Origin: Dactylorhiza incarnata
Taxonomy: Eukaryota > Streptophyta > Magnoliopsida > Asparagales > Orchidaceae
NCBI GenBank assembly: GCA_033032865.1
Contig: JAWHQI010000756.1
Coordinates: forward strand, 1 to 64,000
Direction: 5' to 3'
DNA: 64,000 nucleotides
Shown: positions 1 to 10,668 of the stretch, piece by piece
Position numbering within the stretch: position 1 is the first letter of the stretch
Layout of the letters: the number at the start of each line of letters is the position of its first letter
Position numbers and translations under genes: made by a program
The notes under the pieces: generated by a model
Seen by the model: only the letters and a program-made list of their open reading frames with translations
The model's database searches: none
What the model was told of the DNA's origin: nothing

Positions 1-190
1 GGAATAAAATGTTGCCTTCGAGAAAGTAATTCCTACGGGAATGAAATGCTTCCTTCGAGAAAATAATTCCTACGGGAGTAAAATGTTGCCTTCGAGAAAG
101 TAATTCCTACGGGATTGAAACGTTGCCTTTCGAGAAAATAATTCCTACGGAATAAAGGTTGCCTTGAGAAATAATTCCTACAGGAATTAA
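1..190. repeat. 38-bp tandem repeat, about five copies
   Basis: A degenerate unit containing 'ttgccttcgagaaa' and 'taattcctacggg' repeats about every 37-38 bases, with later copies shortened. It lies inside the LTR-like stretch that runs to 970. Confidence 0.8.
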
Positions 191-970
191 ATGTGCCTTC
201 GGAAAATGTGCCTTCGGAGAGTATAGGATGGCGATGAGTTTTTCCTCTAAGGCAACCCGCACGACGGACGGTCTGGGAGGGCAACCCGTGCGAAACTTAT
301 AGAACTACGTGGGTCTGAGACCGTATGCAGGATGATACAGAGTACATAGGCGGTGGTCGTGGGAAGACTTGCCTCGGCCCAATAAAAGTCCAGATATCCC
401 CCTTCTAAATGTTATATTATGTTTGTTTGTTAGTAAGGGTTGGATTCTCTTCGTGGTTCTAATACTTGTCTTTAGCACAAGTGACAGGTGCAGATGAGGG
501 ATAACACTCATGGGTGGAGGAGGCCACAGAGCAGGCTATTCAGGTATATGTTATTAAGTCGCATCTCCCTTTTTGTTGTGCCCTATCTCAGGGTATATAT
601 ATATATAACGGCAATGAAGCCTTGATGGATAGGATTTAATGCGGCGGCGAAATCGATATTATTCATACAGGTTTTGAAATTGTGGTTTCTGTGATATTTA
701 ATCTTCCGCTATAAACCATGTCTTCCGCTAAGGGTAACAAAGCGCACTCTCTAATGATGTATTCCGCTAAAATACTGCTTCCTTACTCTGTTGGTGTGTA
801 GTGACTTTCGCTTAACACCACCCCTAGGCGTGTCATCGGAGTGTTCAAGGAAAAAGGGTTGGAGAAGCTAGTGCCTTCACCCTTCGGGGTCGCTTCGGCG
901 TCGTGCTAAAGGGTGGTGTGCGATAAGATCCCCCCGGTCGGGACCGTCGATCTGGAGGGGGGGTCTTACA
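1..970 (+). mobile_element. 3' part of a long LTR (Del/Tekay-like), cut by window start
   Basis: The stretch ends at 970 in GGGGGGGTCTTACA and is followed directly by copia coding sequence, so it is the right end of an insertion. The end resembles the terminal sequence of the solo LTR at 9001 read on its minus strand. Text rich in 'cttccgct' words at 700-790 and the GC-rich last 100 bases are typical of long gypsy LTR 3' ends. No LTR start is visible, so the rest lies left of the window. No coding sequence was seen in it. That it is an LTR is an inference from the terminal sequence and the clean junction. Confidence 0.5.
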
Positions 971-973
971 GGC

Positions 974-2420
974 ATCACCAGATGGTACATCCCATTCTTC
1001 TCAATCCCCGTACCAAAAGTCCTCTTGGATCGCAGGTCCTGAAAAACACAATGATCAGAGTAGAAAGTGACTGAGCAGTTCAAAGCACGAGTAATACTAC
1101 TAACAGATAAAAGGTTGAGAGTCATGTGGGGTACAAGAAGAACAGAGTCAAGGGAAAGAGAGGAAGAGAGAGAGAGACAGTGACCTGGCTGAGGACAGGA
1201 GTAAACGAGCCATCAGCAAGGCGCACATCCCGGTGGGAGCAGGAGCAACCTGGCGCAGGAGGGAAGACGTACCAGTCATATGGTCGGTGGCACCAGAATC
1301 AATCACCCAGGGTGACGAACCCTGGTCAACCGTGGTCGCAGAGCAAGCAAACGGAGTACCTGAGGATGAAGAGCTAGGAGAGGCAGAGGCAGTAGTAGGG
1401 AGGACTGAGATTGCTGGAACTGCTGAAACTGCTGAAACTGGGCCAACAGGTGACTGAAATCCGAAGCAGTGACTCCTGAGGGACGCTCGACGGTATAAAA
1501 AGAATCGGCTTGCAGCAACGATAGAGTGCAGAGCACCAGACAAAGTACGATCAGAACCCCGGAGGTGTGGGTAGAGCTGATAGCAACGGCTGCGGTCATG
1601 ATAGAGACGCCCACAATGAGAGCAAGGGCTAGGCGGACCCGTAGAGCCACGGCCACCGGAGGAGCCACGTCCCCCAGACGGTGTAGAAGAACCACGACCT
1701 CCACGACTCCGAGAGCCAGAAGTGGGAGGACGAGAAGAAGCTGCAAGAGCCATCTGCTCAGTAGGGAGCGAGGAAGTACTACGCCCGCCGGAGAGGCATG
1801 AGTGACGCTGCAGACGTTTCTCATGCTCAGAGACAATGGAGTTGGCCTCAAGAAGATCTGGCAAAGGAGACATGCCCACAATCTGAGCACGAGTGGACTC
1901 ATACTCGGGGCGAAGACCCATCAAGAACTGGTAGGTATCCCGACGTTGTCGCTGTTGTCGGATAAGGGTGGCATCCTCGGGAGATTTCAGGGCACTAAGA
2001 GGCTCCAGATCGTTGAGTTCCAGAAAACGATCCTGAAGGTAGGTAAAGTACTCCTGAACAGACCGCTCCCCCTGAGTAGCGGAAGCAATATCCTGAAAGA
2101 CACCAAAAATCTGGGCATCAACACGTGTTTGCCCAAAGGTGCGCTGAAGGGCGGACCAAAGTTCGATGATGTCTTCAAAACGCATGAACTGGTCGAAGAT
2201 ACGAGGCTCCATCGAGCACTGGATCCATCCAAGGACCATGAATTTCTCCGTAGATCACTTGACCAAATCATCTTTCTTGTCATCAGGAGGCTTGGGAGGT
2301 CCTCCAGTCAACCAAGAAAGTTTATTTCGACCAGCAAGGGCCACCTTCATCGATGTAGCCCAAGAAGAATAGTTCCGTTCATCCAGGAGGATGCTAGTAA
2401 TCCGCCTAGAGGAGGATTCG
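974..2420 (-). pseudogene. Copia gag-protease, broken
   Basis: The minus strand encodes a copia gag start (LLDERNYSSWATSMK, near 2360-2400), a UBN2-like gag body (QRTFGQTRVDAQIFGVFQ...), a basic/serine-rich segment, a CxxC zinc knuckle (CSHCGRLYHDRSRC near 1560-1600), the protease motif WVIDSGATDHMTG near 1265-1300, and GAG-pre-integrase sequence (NLLSVSSITRALNC) at 970-1125. A TGA at 2255-2257 replaces an expected Trp codon between the two gag halves, and a frameshift near 1200 separates protease from pre-integrase. No in-frame ATG is seen between primer site and gag. The gene is dead. Confidence 0.85.
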
Positions 2421-2589
2421 TAGGTGTCCGTAGAAGCCGTGAACCAAGAGGAAAGAAACACCGAGAAACACCGAGATCCCTCCCACAAAGGAGATCGAGG
2501 ATCGAACAGAAAGACGGCGCGGGAATAAGCGCAGGAAACAAGCACTGGAACAGGAAGCTGGAACACGCGCTGGAAACGGGAGCAGGAAC

Positions 2590-2800
2590 ACGCCGATCCC
2601 TGTCGATCACGGGAGACGTCGATCGGGAGCAGGAGACGTCGATCGGGATGCAGGAGATGCGCGGGATGCAGGAGACGCTGATCGGGATGCAGGAGACGCG
2701 CGAGATGCAGGAGACGCCGATCGTGAATACGATCGGGAAAAAATGGCGCAGGATGCAGGAGACGCCGATCGGGAAGACGATCACGGGAGACGTCGATCGA
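2590..2800 (-). repeat. Leader repeats of ~20 bp
   Basis: The copia leader repeats a motif like GATCGACGTCTCCTGCATCC about six times between the primer site and gag. The motif contains the palindrome-rich words GATCG and GACGTC. The intact copia element at 38162 also has a repeat-bearing GC-rich leader, with a different motif. Confidence 0.7.
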
Positions 2801-2889
2801 GGGAGGCGGGAATACGATCACGGGAAGATCCTGCCGATCGTCGAGCGGGATGCAGAGCGAACGCCGAGCGAAAACGGGAACCCTAGGTT

Positions 2890-2903
2890 TGGCTCTGATA
2901 CCA
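2890..2903 (-). promoter_or_regulatory. Primer-binding site for initiator Met-tRNA
   Basis: The minus strand reads TGGTATCAGAGCCA directly after the LTR end, matching the 3' end of plant initiator methionine tRNA, the usual primer of plant copia elements. Confidence 0.9.
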
Positions 2904-3047
2904 TGAAGGATAAAATAATGAAAGCTCTCTTCACCAAATGAGGAGAGAAACCAATTAAATAGACAAAAGAATATTACAGGCCAAAGGCAGACCAGACCAA
3001 TAAGTACAAAATATACAAAATACAAATATACAATAATAACTCCAATA
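2904..3047 (-). repeat. Copia 5' LTR, about 144 bp
   Basis: On the minus strand an AT-rich stretch starts near TATTGGAGTTATTATTG (a decayed TGTTGG-type start) and ends ...TATCCTTCA immediately before the primer-binding site. The outer end is set by the return of chromovirus coding sequence at 3052. The partner LTR is not in the window. Confidence 0.6.
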
Positions 3048-3051
3048 AGGC

Positions 3052-4756
3052 ATGCCAAGTGGGTCGAATATTTGCAAGACTTTCATTATGTTCTCAAACA
3101 CCGCGTGTGTGTTGAGAACAATCCTGTCGATGCTCTCAGTCGACGTATAGCCCTACTCCTCACACTGAGTGCTAGCGCGACTAGTTTTGATCGTTTGTCT
3201 AGTAATTACCCCACCTGCCCTGATTTTAGTGAGATCTATTCAGGATTTTATAGAGATCCTCCTGAGCCTACTGAGGGGTTTGATATTGTAGAGTGATACT
3301 TATATCGGGGGTCTCATCTCTGCATCCCCGGGACGTCCTTCCGGGACTTCTTGATTTGGGAAATGCACACTGGTGGCGCAGCTGGCCACTTTGGAAGGGA
3401 TAAGACGATTGCTTTAGTTGAGGATCGCTTTTATTGGCCCGCCATGAAAAGTTATGTGGCACGTGTTGTGCGACACTGCGCCACATGTCAGACAATGAAG
3501 GGTTCAAATCAAATTACTGGACTCTATACTCCTCTTTCGGTCCCACACCAGCCTTGGGTCGATATCATCATGGATTTTGTATTGGGCCTTCCTCGCACTC
3601 TGTGGAAACACGATTCTATTTCATAGTGGTAGACCGGTTTTCGAAGATGGCTCACTTTATTTCCTGCCACAAGACCGCCGATGCGGCTCATGTGGCGACC
3701 CTTTTCATGAAAGACTTTTTTCGGTTACACGGATTACCCAAATCCGTAGTGTCTGACCGTGATGTTCGATTTCTGAGCTGTTTTTGGAGAACGTTATGAC
3801 ATAAAATGGGTACGACTTTGAAATTTTCTACCGCCTATCACCCACAGACTGACATCCAGACTGAGGTCGTTCATATGAGTTTAGGGAATTTTTTACGGTG
3901 TCTAGTTGGTGATCACCCGTTCGTTTGCAATTCTATGTTACCCATAGCGGAGTTTGCATATAATTGTTCCATTATTAGGTCTACTGGCATGAGTCAATTT
4001 CATATAGTGTCAGGTTATGAGCCTAGGAAGCCTATTGACCTTGCCCCTGTTCCCTTAGAGTTACGTCCTAGTGAGTCCGCCACGTCCTTTATTCATCACA
4101 TACATGAACTTCATGAATTGATCCGGAAGAAAATTGCTACCAGTAATGAATTCTATAAGGCACAAGCAGATGAACACAAGTGTGAGCAACATTTTCGGGT
4201 AGGCAAGCAAGCCCTGATTCGACTTCGCATGGAGAGGCTCCCAAAAGGAGTCGCTAAGAAGCTACAACCGAAGCGAATGAGCCCTTATAGGATTATAAAG
4301 AAAATTGAAACAAATGTCTATGAAGTCGACCTCCCAACAGATATGGATATTCATCCCGTATTTAATACTGAAGATTTAACACCCTACTTTGAGTCTCTCG
4401 AGCACAGGGACCCATATCTTGATCCACTTCCTGCGTCTTCCCCGTTATAGCCCCTCCCCTGGCCACCTTGGACAAGCACCTGTGGACTTGCCCGCACCAC
4501 CTATAATTCCACCGGTTCTTCTGGATCCACTAGCACGAGAGGTGAGAGCTGAGAGCATTGATGATATTGTGGCGCATGAGTGCATTTCCACCGCAGATGG
4601 TCCTTTTTGTCGTTACTTGGTGCACTGGAGTGGACGTCCCATATTTGCTGATACATGGATATCCACGACGGAGCTTGCTAGAATTGCCCTCGATCTTCAA
4701 TGTCAGTACGATCATCTCCATTCATCGGAGATGAACACTTTTCAGGCGGGGGGAGT
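3052..4756 (+). pseudogene. Chromovirus A pol 3' half (RNase H end, integrase, chromodomain)
   Basis: Starts in the RNase H tail (AKWVEYLQDFHYVLKHR...DALSRR), where copia sequence ends. It continues through the integrase zinc domain (GGAAGHFGRDKT...CATCQ, 3370-3490), the integrase core with Asp in MDFVLG and SDRD and Glu in HPQTDIQTEV, the C-terminal module (VGKQALIRLR...), and a chromodomain-like tail (SIDDIVAHECIS...YLVHWSG) ending near 4740. A TGA at 3294-3296, a one-base deletion near 3618 and a TGA near 3797 break the frame. Upstream parts (gag, protease, RT) are not present to the right of the copia relic. The chromodomain places it among the chromoviruses. Confidence 0.9.
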
Positions 4757-4990
4757 TGATGGAGATCGGCACTGGACTACGGGTCACCAGTCGGCGGGCC
4801 CACTTTCGTATATTCACGCAGGAGGCGATGATCAGATCCACGATCCGAGACCGCGAGCGCGTCTGGATCATCGTTTTATTATTTCTATGTATTTTATTTT
4901 ATTTTATTGGACATTTTTTAGCGCTTTAGGACATCAGGCGTAACGGCCAATCATAGTCGTTCATGCCTGATGCCCAACCGCCCCTCTTGT

Positions 4991-4998
4991 TATAAATA
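4991..4998 (+). promoter_or_regulatory. LTR TATA box
   Basis: TATAAATA lies about 235 bases into the LTR after CCGCCCCTCTTGT, at the usual place for the U3/R promoter. The LTR of chromovirus C has the corresponding TATAAATAG on the minus strand near 8470. Confidence 0.65.
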
Positions 4999-5155
4999 GA
5001 GGTGGATGTTCTCATTTTCATTTCATTGTTGAATTTGTGAGCGAATCCAGATCCGACAATCATCCGTGGTGCGACGCTGCGTTCCCCGGGGTGCGAAGCC
5101 TCGACTAATTTCAGTTATCCTTTTATTATCTTCCTGTTCTCGTGGGACCACCCTT

Positions 5156-5183
5156 CCCCCCCCCCCCCCCCCCCCCCCCCCCC
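5156..5183. repeat. (C)28 homopolymer
   Basis: An uninterrupted run of 28 C lies in the transcribed part of the chromovirus A LTR. Confidence 0.95.
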
Positions 5184-5530
5184 TATTCCACGATCTCCAT
5201 CCAGTCGAAGGAGGAAACCGCAAAAGTCACTGTTCATTTCCTTCATCCTCGACGGGTTGAAATCCCCAGTCGCGTATCCCGTCGTCTGTAACCACCCAAT
5301 AACGCCCCTGTTCATCGTCCCTGCTTCGACGACGCCTTCCCATGAAGATCGAGACTCCCTCCAGCCGATCCTCCAACTCATCGTGAGTCTCCATCGAGCC
5401 AGCCCCTGTCACCCTCCATCAGTTTCGTTTCCGTCGACCGCACGATCAATTTCTTCCCCGGTCGCAAGCCCGACTGCTACCGATGGTTCTATTTTCTTCT
5501 TCCCTAGCCGGTCCTCTGCTATATAACTGC

Positions 5531-6120
5531 TTCTAAATCCAGTCTTCTCTATCCTCCACCAACAACAACCCTAATTCCCACAACCAGCCTACCACCACTC
5601 TTGTGCCTCCTCATTCCTACATCCCTTCCTCCCATAGTCCACCAACAGCCCACCATTTCTCCAGAGGCAGCCACTATCGTCGTTCCCATCGCTTGGATTC
5701 ACACCCACAACCGTTGCCGGATCTTCATTGCTACATGAGTATTATCGTATTGTGTTCATTACTTCTTTATTGAATATTGGAAAGCATTGCATATTTATTT
5801 TGGGTACTTTGATTCCTTAGTGTATTTGTTCTTTATTGTCTTTGTTCTATAGAGCTTAATCGTGGAAATTATGGTAGATAGCACTCTAGCGAGAGCGGAT
5901 GTGACACTGCTTGCGCACCGAAAATCAAGGCTCGCATTGTGGAAATTTTGCTTAAACTTTATAATTTTACTTGCTAACGTTTTATTCCAGATTTAACTAA
6001 AACATACATGCATCGTTTAGGTTGGAATTACTCGAGACCACGGTGCATTATTCACTTAGGATTGCATTAATGTCGGCACGTCCACGTTACACGGCCTACC
6101 CTGCGTCAGTCATACTTAGC
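5531..6120. other. No gene recognised
   Basis: C-rich sequence up to about 5700, possibly the tail of the chromovirus A LTR, then AT-rich sequence leading into a transposase relic. No conserved reading frame was seen. Confidence 0.5.
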
Positions 6121-6423
6121 AAAATGCCTCAGTATGATTTCTCAAAGTAGTTTGTGATTGTGGTGGCTACGATGACACTGCATAACTATATTAGAAGACA
6201 TCCATTGCGTTCGGATTCGTAGTTTGATGAATGTGATGGGAACGAATGCTTTGTTCATCCATATGCATACAAGCTTTAGATCAAACAATCGTCCAAGGAA
6301 TATCGACACAATCCAAACATTGCACCTAGTGCATTTGTAGGAACGAGAGCTACTAAAATATCCCCTATCAGGGACTGCATTGCAGATCAATTGGTGGAAT
6401 ATCACAGGTATAATACATTGTGA
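6121..6423 (+). pseudogene. PIF/Harbinger transposase C-terminus, dead
   Basis: One frame reads KMPQYDFSK then FVIVVATMTLHNYIRRHPLRSDS, the pattern of the end of the DDE_Tnp_4 nuclease of PIF/Harbinger transposases and the domesticated ALP1-like family (IVIACMTLHNFIRRH). It continues with SPIRDCIADQLVEYH and ends at TGA 6421-6423. In-frame TAG codons at 6148, near 6220 and near 6280 kill it. The catalytic part lies upstream and is missing. The Tourist-like MITEs in this window have the TTA target duplications this transposase class makes. Confidence 0.7.
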
Positions 6424-6660
6424 CGTTCAATATTGTAAACATAAATGTATAATTCGTTAATTATATTTATTATTATTATTATGTAGTTAGCGTTCGAGAC
6501 TCGGAAGATATATTCCATGTTCATGACGGAGCACCATTATGATTTTTTTTGAAAAAACTTATGTTTACTATGTCTGTTGTTTTTTTATAATATTTTGGAC
6601 TACTAAAAAATCATATTGACTTATCTGGTATGCTTTTTGTTGTAATTTTTTTGTTTTAAT

Positions 6661-6858
6661 TTAAAAAATTTGTACTACACACTGCACAACTGTTTTACTA
6701 AACAGGTTATCAACTTCTCCGTTTGAAACATCACTGCAAACGCTTTTCTTCCAAACAGTTTCATTGATTCTCCCACCACTCTGCAAAACATCAGATTTTT
6801 CCACCATTTCTTCTCCAATCACTGCAGCTGAGCCAAACAAAGCCTTAGCAAAATCCAA
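6661..6858 (-). other. Unidentified possible coding fragment
   Basis: The minus strand has a 65-codon frame starting MDFAKALFGSAAVIGEEMVEKS with protein-like composition in AT-rich surroundings. I do not recognise it; it may be chance or a captured exon. Confidence 0.2.
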
Positions 6859-7073
6859 CCCATAAGTTCCCTGAAAACTATTTTTTTCTCAAGTGTTAGA
6901 TATTTCTTCAGCACCCTTTCTCGAGGAACATATATTTTGGCATTTACCTGAATGAACAGGTATATTTGTATTTCTGTTTAAAACTGCATTACCCAATTAA
7001 CCCAATGTATACTTACATATTCATTGTTATGTTTAATAGTATACTTTCATTGTTCTGTATAATAGTATACTTA

Positions 7074-7292
7074 GGCTTCGTTTGGCGCGGTGGTGGCGGT
7101 CGTGAATGCCGTGGTCATGAACCGTCGTTCGTAAACGTCCAACCTCACCTAAAAATTCATACATTCTATGCTCAAAACTAGTTTATTTTCTTTATAGCGG
7201 TCATAACCATTGTCTTGCCAAACATACATTCTATGCTAATGGCGTTTTTGATCAAACTCACCGGAGCAAATAAGCCGCGTCAAACGAAAGCC
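7074..7292. mobile_element. Tourist-like MITE, copy 1
   Basis: Begins GGCTTCGTTTGGCGCGG and ends with its near inverse (CCGCGTCAAACGAAAGCC), flanked by TTA on both sides (7071-7073 and 7293-7295). The 3-bp TTA duplication and this terminal sequence fit non-autonomous PIF/Harbinger elements. It sits just upstream of the IF-2 exon. Confidence 0.85.
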
Positions 7293-7295
7293 TTA

Positions 7296-7338
7296 GCCGA
7301 CCCCACTATAGTGAGATAAAGGCTTGAGTGTTGTTGTT
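7296..7338 (+). mobile_element. SINE 3'-end remnant
   Basis: GCCGACCCCACTATAGTGAG followed by ATAAAGGCTTGAGTGTTGTTGTT matches the common 3' end of plant Au-type SINEs (CCGACCCCAA...GGCTTGGTTGTTGTTG). No A or B box is present, so only the tail remains. Confidence 0.6.
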
Positions 7339-7455
7339 CTGTATAATAGTATACTTACATATTCTCTAGGAAATAACATGTTCTATATAATTATATATAT
7401 TATATATATATAATTATTGTACATGTAATAAACTAATGCTATGTTTTTTGTGTAG

Positions 7456-7783
7456 GTTGTTTCATGCAACTTACAACCCAGCATTGAGAATGAAGGAACA
7501 AGCACCTGGTTTGAAAATACCTAAAAGAGTTAAACGTATTAGAAGAGAGAATGGAACTGAAGCCCCTGTTGAAGCGACATATGTACCTTCAAAACTTAAG
7601 TTAACATCGAAACCTTCACCTAACAAAACCATTGATATTTTTGAAGGCATGACTGTTGTTGAACTGTCTAAGAGGACAGGTGTAAGCATAAGGTATTTAC
7701 AAGAGATGATCATAAATGTTGGTGAGAAGGCCGATTCAGAGTTTGACCCATTAAGCATTGATACCGCTGAGCTGGTTGCCATG
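7456..7783 (+). CDS. Exon: N-terminal domain of organellar translation initiation factor IF-2
   Basis: Bounded by TTTTTGTGTAG before and ATG|GTATAG after, this exon encodes a basic linker (KIPKRVKRIRREN) and then DIFEGMTVVELSKRTGVSIR...FDPLSIDTAELVAM, the IF2_N module of plant mitochondrial-type IF-2, which brings initiator tRNA to the small ribosomal subunit. In known proteins the next residues lead to the GTPase domain. No such exon was recognised downstream; the next matching exons are at 46843-47522. The frame is clean. Either the gene survives with a transposon-filled intron and unrecognised exons, or the middle was lost. Confidence 0.85.
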
Positions 7784-8369
7784 GTATAGCTTCACACTTG
7801 TTTTTTCCCCTTAAAATTTGTGTATATCAAGAGTTCTGATAGGCTGCTAAGTTGACAAATGGTCATTGTCATAATGACTTTTCTGACATTACATTAAAGT
7901 TTTTTTTGCATCAGTCTAATAATAGTTCTAGTTTTTAGCTAAAATAAGAGTTTCTGAATATTCTATCAAATATTCAAGAAATAAAACTTGATTGATAGCA
8001 TACTTCTGACAATGAAATTACATGGATGTGAGGAAGTGGATTTATTCGTTGATCTAGGGGGGCCAAGCTTTTCATAGGGGGGATTGGAAGGGTTTCAACG
8101 GTTGTAGATAGGGTCGGCTGCAGCTTTCTGGGTTAGGATGCTCAGAAGTGGCAGGGAGGGGCTGGGGAAGGGTGGTAGAGGTTGGCGTCTTGATCTGGAA
8201 TGGTTGGAAGTGGGAAAACAGTGGGTCGGTGGCTGCTGCAATGGAAGGTAGGGAGGGTGGTTGGCCAGGGGTGGTTTGGACATGTTTTGTTGGATGGAGG
8301 AGAGCAAGGAATCGGAAGCTGGGAGGTGTATCAGCGTTTGCTGAATTGGAAGCACATTTAGGAGTCGTC
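7784..8369. other. Intron start and LTR-adjacent sequence, no gene
   Basis: AT-rich intron sequence follows the IF-2 exon to about 8040. Then a GC-rich stretch begins that may be the distal part of the chromovirus C LTR on the minus strand. No coding pattern was recognised. Confidence 0.5.
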
Positions 8370-8710
8370 ACCTAGAGCCTCGCGGAGCCGTCACCGAGAG
8401 GAGATCGCCGGATTCCGGCAATGACTTCTCCAAAATCTTCAATACCTCATCGCAACCGCCCATACACTCTATTTATAATAAAACAAAACTAGGGCACCCC
8501 GACCTTGACGGCTATGATTGACCGGAGATGCGGCGGGCCCGATTACATGAAATAAAGCTGAAACTTAACAATAAAATATATGAAAAGTATGAAAATGATG
8601 AGACGGGCGTATCCGTGGAGTCGGATTGCCGATCCGATCAAGTTTTCCCGCGCGAGTATACGAACGTGGGTCCCTCCTTGCGGCGAGCTAACTTTGATGG
8701 ATCCTCATCA
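8370..8710 (-). repeat. Chromovirus C 3' LTR (outer end uncertain)
   Basis: On the minus strand a polypurine tract (CGGGGGAAG) follows the chromodomain frame, and the LTR starts TGATGAGGATCC at 8710, like the A element. A TATAAATAG box lies near 8470. The far end is not defined by a repeat or TSD. Confidence 0.55.
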
Positions 8711-8719
8711 ACTTCCCCC

Positions 8720-9000
8720 GACTGAAAGGTCTTCATTTCCAATGAACGGAGATGATCGTACTGCAGCCGAAGTCTAGGTGCGAGTCGATCAAGCTCTGCA
8801 GATGCAATCCAAGTGTCATCGGTGAAGGCTGTCCACGCCAATGCACTAAGTATCGACACACGGGACCCTCCGAAGAGGGGATGTACTCATGTGATACGAT
8901 ATCAATAATGCTCTCAGCGCTCAACTCCCGTGTAGATGAATCCAGGGAGATCAGTGGTGACAACGACGAAGCCATAATAGACGAACTCACAGGTGGGTAG
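8720..9000 (-). pseudogene. Chromovirus C chromodomain end
   Basis: The minus strand reads STRELSAESIIDIVSHEYI then CRYLVHWRGQPS and, after a one-base shift, DDTWIASAELDRL...LEMKTFQSGE. This parallels the chromodomain of element A. It is the displaced end of the pol relic at 21891-26121: removing 9001-21885 plus one copy of GGTAG joins the linker (PTPEPY) to this frame (PPVSSS). Confidence 0.85.
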
Positions 9001-9006
9001 TGTAAG

Positions 9007-9007
<1 letters not shown>

Positions 9008-9037
<30 letters not shown>
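9008..9037. repeat. (C)30 homopolymer at solo-LTR end
   Basis: Thirty uninterrupted C follow TGTAAGA at the left boundary of the solo LTR. Confidence 0.95.
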
Positions 9038-9041
<4 letters not shown>

Positions 9042-9759
9042 GAACACAAAACACGGCTGAGGAAGTCTTATGCCCAGGACAGCCGCCTTGCGGAAGCGCC
9101 AGCTCACGGGCTAGCCACCTCCACAAGACGCTTATCCCGCCGGCTAAACCAACTCAACAGCGCCAACCCATCAATAAACTAAAACAAGAAGCCACATATA
9201 GATATATATAATTCGCATAAGTAAGAGTCCATAATTATACAAAAAGGTAGCTCCACGAGCTCCTGCAAAATATATCAGAGTATCACACAAGATGCCCAAA
9301 GGGGCTACATCTCAAAACTACTACTCACGTCTGTCACTGCCGGTACTGTAGGTATCGCTGTCTCCGGCCCTGCCGCCCTGACCTGACTGTCCTCCTCCTG
9401 CGCTGTGCGCTGCGGCTCCAGGGCGCACTCCTAAAATGAGGGACGTAGCAACCGTTAGTCATAAAGACTAAGTGGCTTCACATCCGCTCCCCCGGCGACT
9501 CCAAGGCACCGGGCGGTAGAATTGAATAAAAGCTGCAATATTAGCAATAGTATACAAAACAGGTGACAGGAAGGGTTGTTCATATGTGTCGGTTGTATAA
9601 GTACCCAAGTACTTGCAATGGCACTAACAAGCTGTTCATAAGTATATATATATGTAGCAGCAGTTATAAATGCAAGTACTGGAAACAGAAAGCATAAGCA
9701 GAGTATCAAAATCGTACTAGTAACAGGACATAGATAAAGTATCACAGAGCTGAATTGAA

Positions 9760-9799
9760 CTTAACTTATAAGGATGCCCATACAAGCTTATAAGTTAAG
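9760..9799. repeat. Perfect hairpin 1 (13-bp arms, 14-nt loop)
   Basis: CTTAACTTATAAG (9760-9772) pairs perfectly with CTTATAAGTTAAG (9787-9799) around the loop GATGCCCATACAAG. Confidence 0.95.
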
Positions 9800-9817
9800 G
9801 GTCTGCATATAAAGGTA

Positions 9818-9859
9818 ACTCATCATATAAAGATGCCCATACAAGTTTATATGATGAGT
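9818..9859. repeat. Perfect hairpin 2 with the same loop (14-bp arms)
   Basis: ACTCATCATATAAA (9818-9831) pairs perfectly with TTTATATGATGAGT (9846-9859) around the same 14-nt loop GATGCCCATACAAG. The arms are unrelated to those of hairpin 1. Confidence 0.95.
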
Positions 9860-9875
9860 ATCCATTGCTGTGCAA

Positions 9876-9945
9876 TGCAATGATTATGATATGAATGCGG
9901 TGCAATGATTATGATATGAATGCGGTGCAATGATTATGATATGAT
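9876..9945. repeat. 25-bp tandem repeat, nearly three copies
   Basis: The unit TGCAATGATTATGATATGAA plus TGCGG starts at 9876, 9901 and 9926. Confidence 0.95.
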
Positions 9946-10342
9946 GACTTCTCCAAGCGCATTTGCTATGTCGACACAGACCTTTAGTTCCCACTTTTCG
10001 AGGGTAGCTAACCACTCAGGCGCCCCCCGTCGTGGCCAGACGGTGGCAGTGGCACGGGCTTCGCCACTACTAGGAGGGTATGAACACTACCGGTCCTAGG
10101 CCTATGTACGCCTCGACGCTCTTGTTCATAGCGGAGTCCTTGCGTACTACCCGCATTCCTGCGGGGTCTTCAAGACGCGGAGGGGATCTATTGGGTAGAT
10201 GGACACCAAGACATTCCAACCCAACCGGTCTTAGTCTAACTGCCGGCTCCTGCCGGTGTCACGACTAGCGAGCCCGTAGACCCACCACCAACTATCCTCT
10301 ACCGAGGATCACTACACCACCATGTGTGAAAACCTGCACATT

Positions 10343-10668
10343 CATACTATCACGTCCTGCCCGTAGGCCCATTCACAACCAGTGCTCACAAGCACTCATC
10401 ATATTAGCACGTTCTGCCCGTAGGCTCCGTTCACAACCAGTGCTCACAAGCACTCATCATATTAGCACGTTCTGCCCGTAGGCTCCGTTCACAACCGGTG
10501 CTCACAAGCACTCATCATATTAGCACGTTCTGCCCGTAGGCTCCGTTCACAACCGGTGCTCACAAGCACTCATCATATTAGCACGTTCTGCCCGTAGGCT
10601 CCGTTCACAATCGGTGCTCACAAGCACTCATCATATTAGCACGTTCTGCCCGTAGGCTCCGTTCACCA
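10343..10668. repeat. 58-bp tandem repeat, five to six copies in solo LTR
   Basis: The unit contains ATATTAGCACGTTCTGCCCG, TAGGCTCCGTTCACAACC and GTGCTCACAAGCACTCATC. The word ATATTAGCAC recurs at 10401, 10459, 10517, 10575 and 10633, exactly 58 apart; a diverged copy lies just before. Each unit contains the small inverted repeat GTGCTcacaAGCAC. Confidence 0.95.

Larger units (their letters stand above)
971..3047 (-). mobile_element. Truncated Ty1/copia element (5' LTR to GAG-pre-integrase)
   Basis: Read on the minus strand this holds a short LTR (3047 to 2904), a Met-tRNA primer site, a GC-rich leader, gag, the protease active site and the GAG-pre-integrase start. It stops abruptly at 971, where the left LTR begins, so integrase, RT and RNase H are missing from the window. 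The insertion of that LTR is the simplest explanation of the break. Confidence 0.85.
4757..5530 (+). repeat. Chromovirus A 3' LTR (start clear, end uncertain)
   Basis: A polypurine tract (GGCGGGGGGAG, 4745-4755) follows the chromodomain, and the LTR begins TGATGGAGATC at 4757. The related LTR of chromovirus C begins TGATGAGGATC after an equal tract. A TATA box lies at 4991-4998. The downstream boundary is not marked by a second LTR copy, so the end given is a guess. Confidence 0.55.

Noticed and set aside
971..3053. GGCAT at 971-975 and 3049-3053 as a target duplication around the first copia relic
   Set aside because: The left GGCAT is part of copia coding sequence (codons of VMP), so the match is coincidental.
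5023..5526. Several open frames across the poly-C stretch in the chromovirus A LTR
   Set aside because: They depend on the homopolymer (Gly/Pro runs) and are not related to any protein I know.
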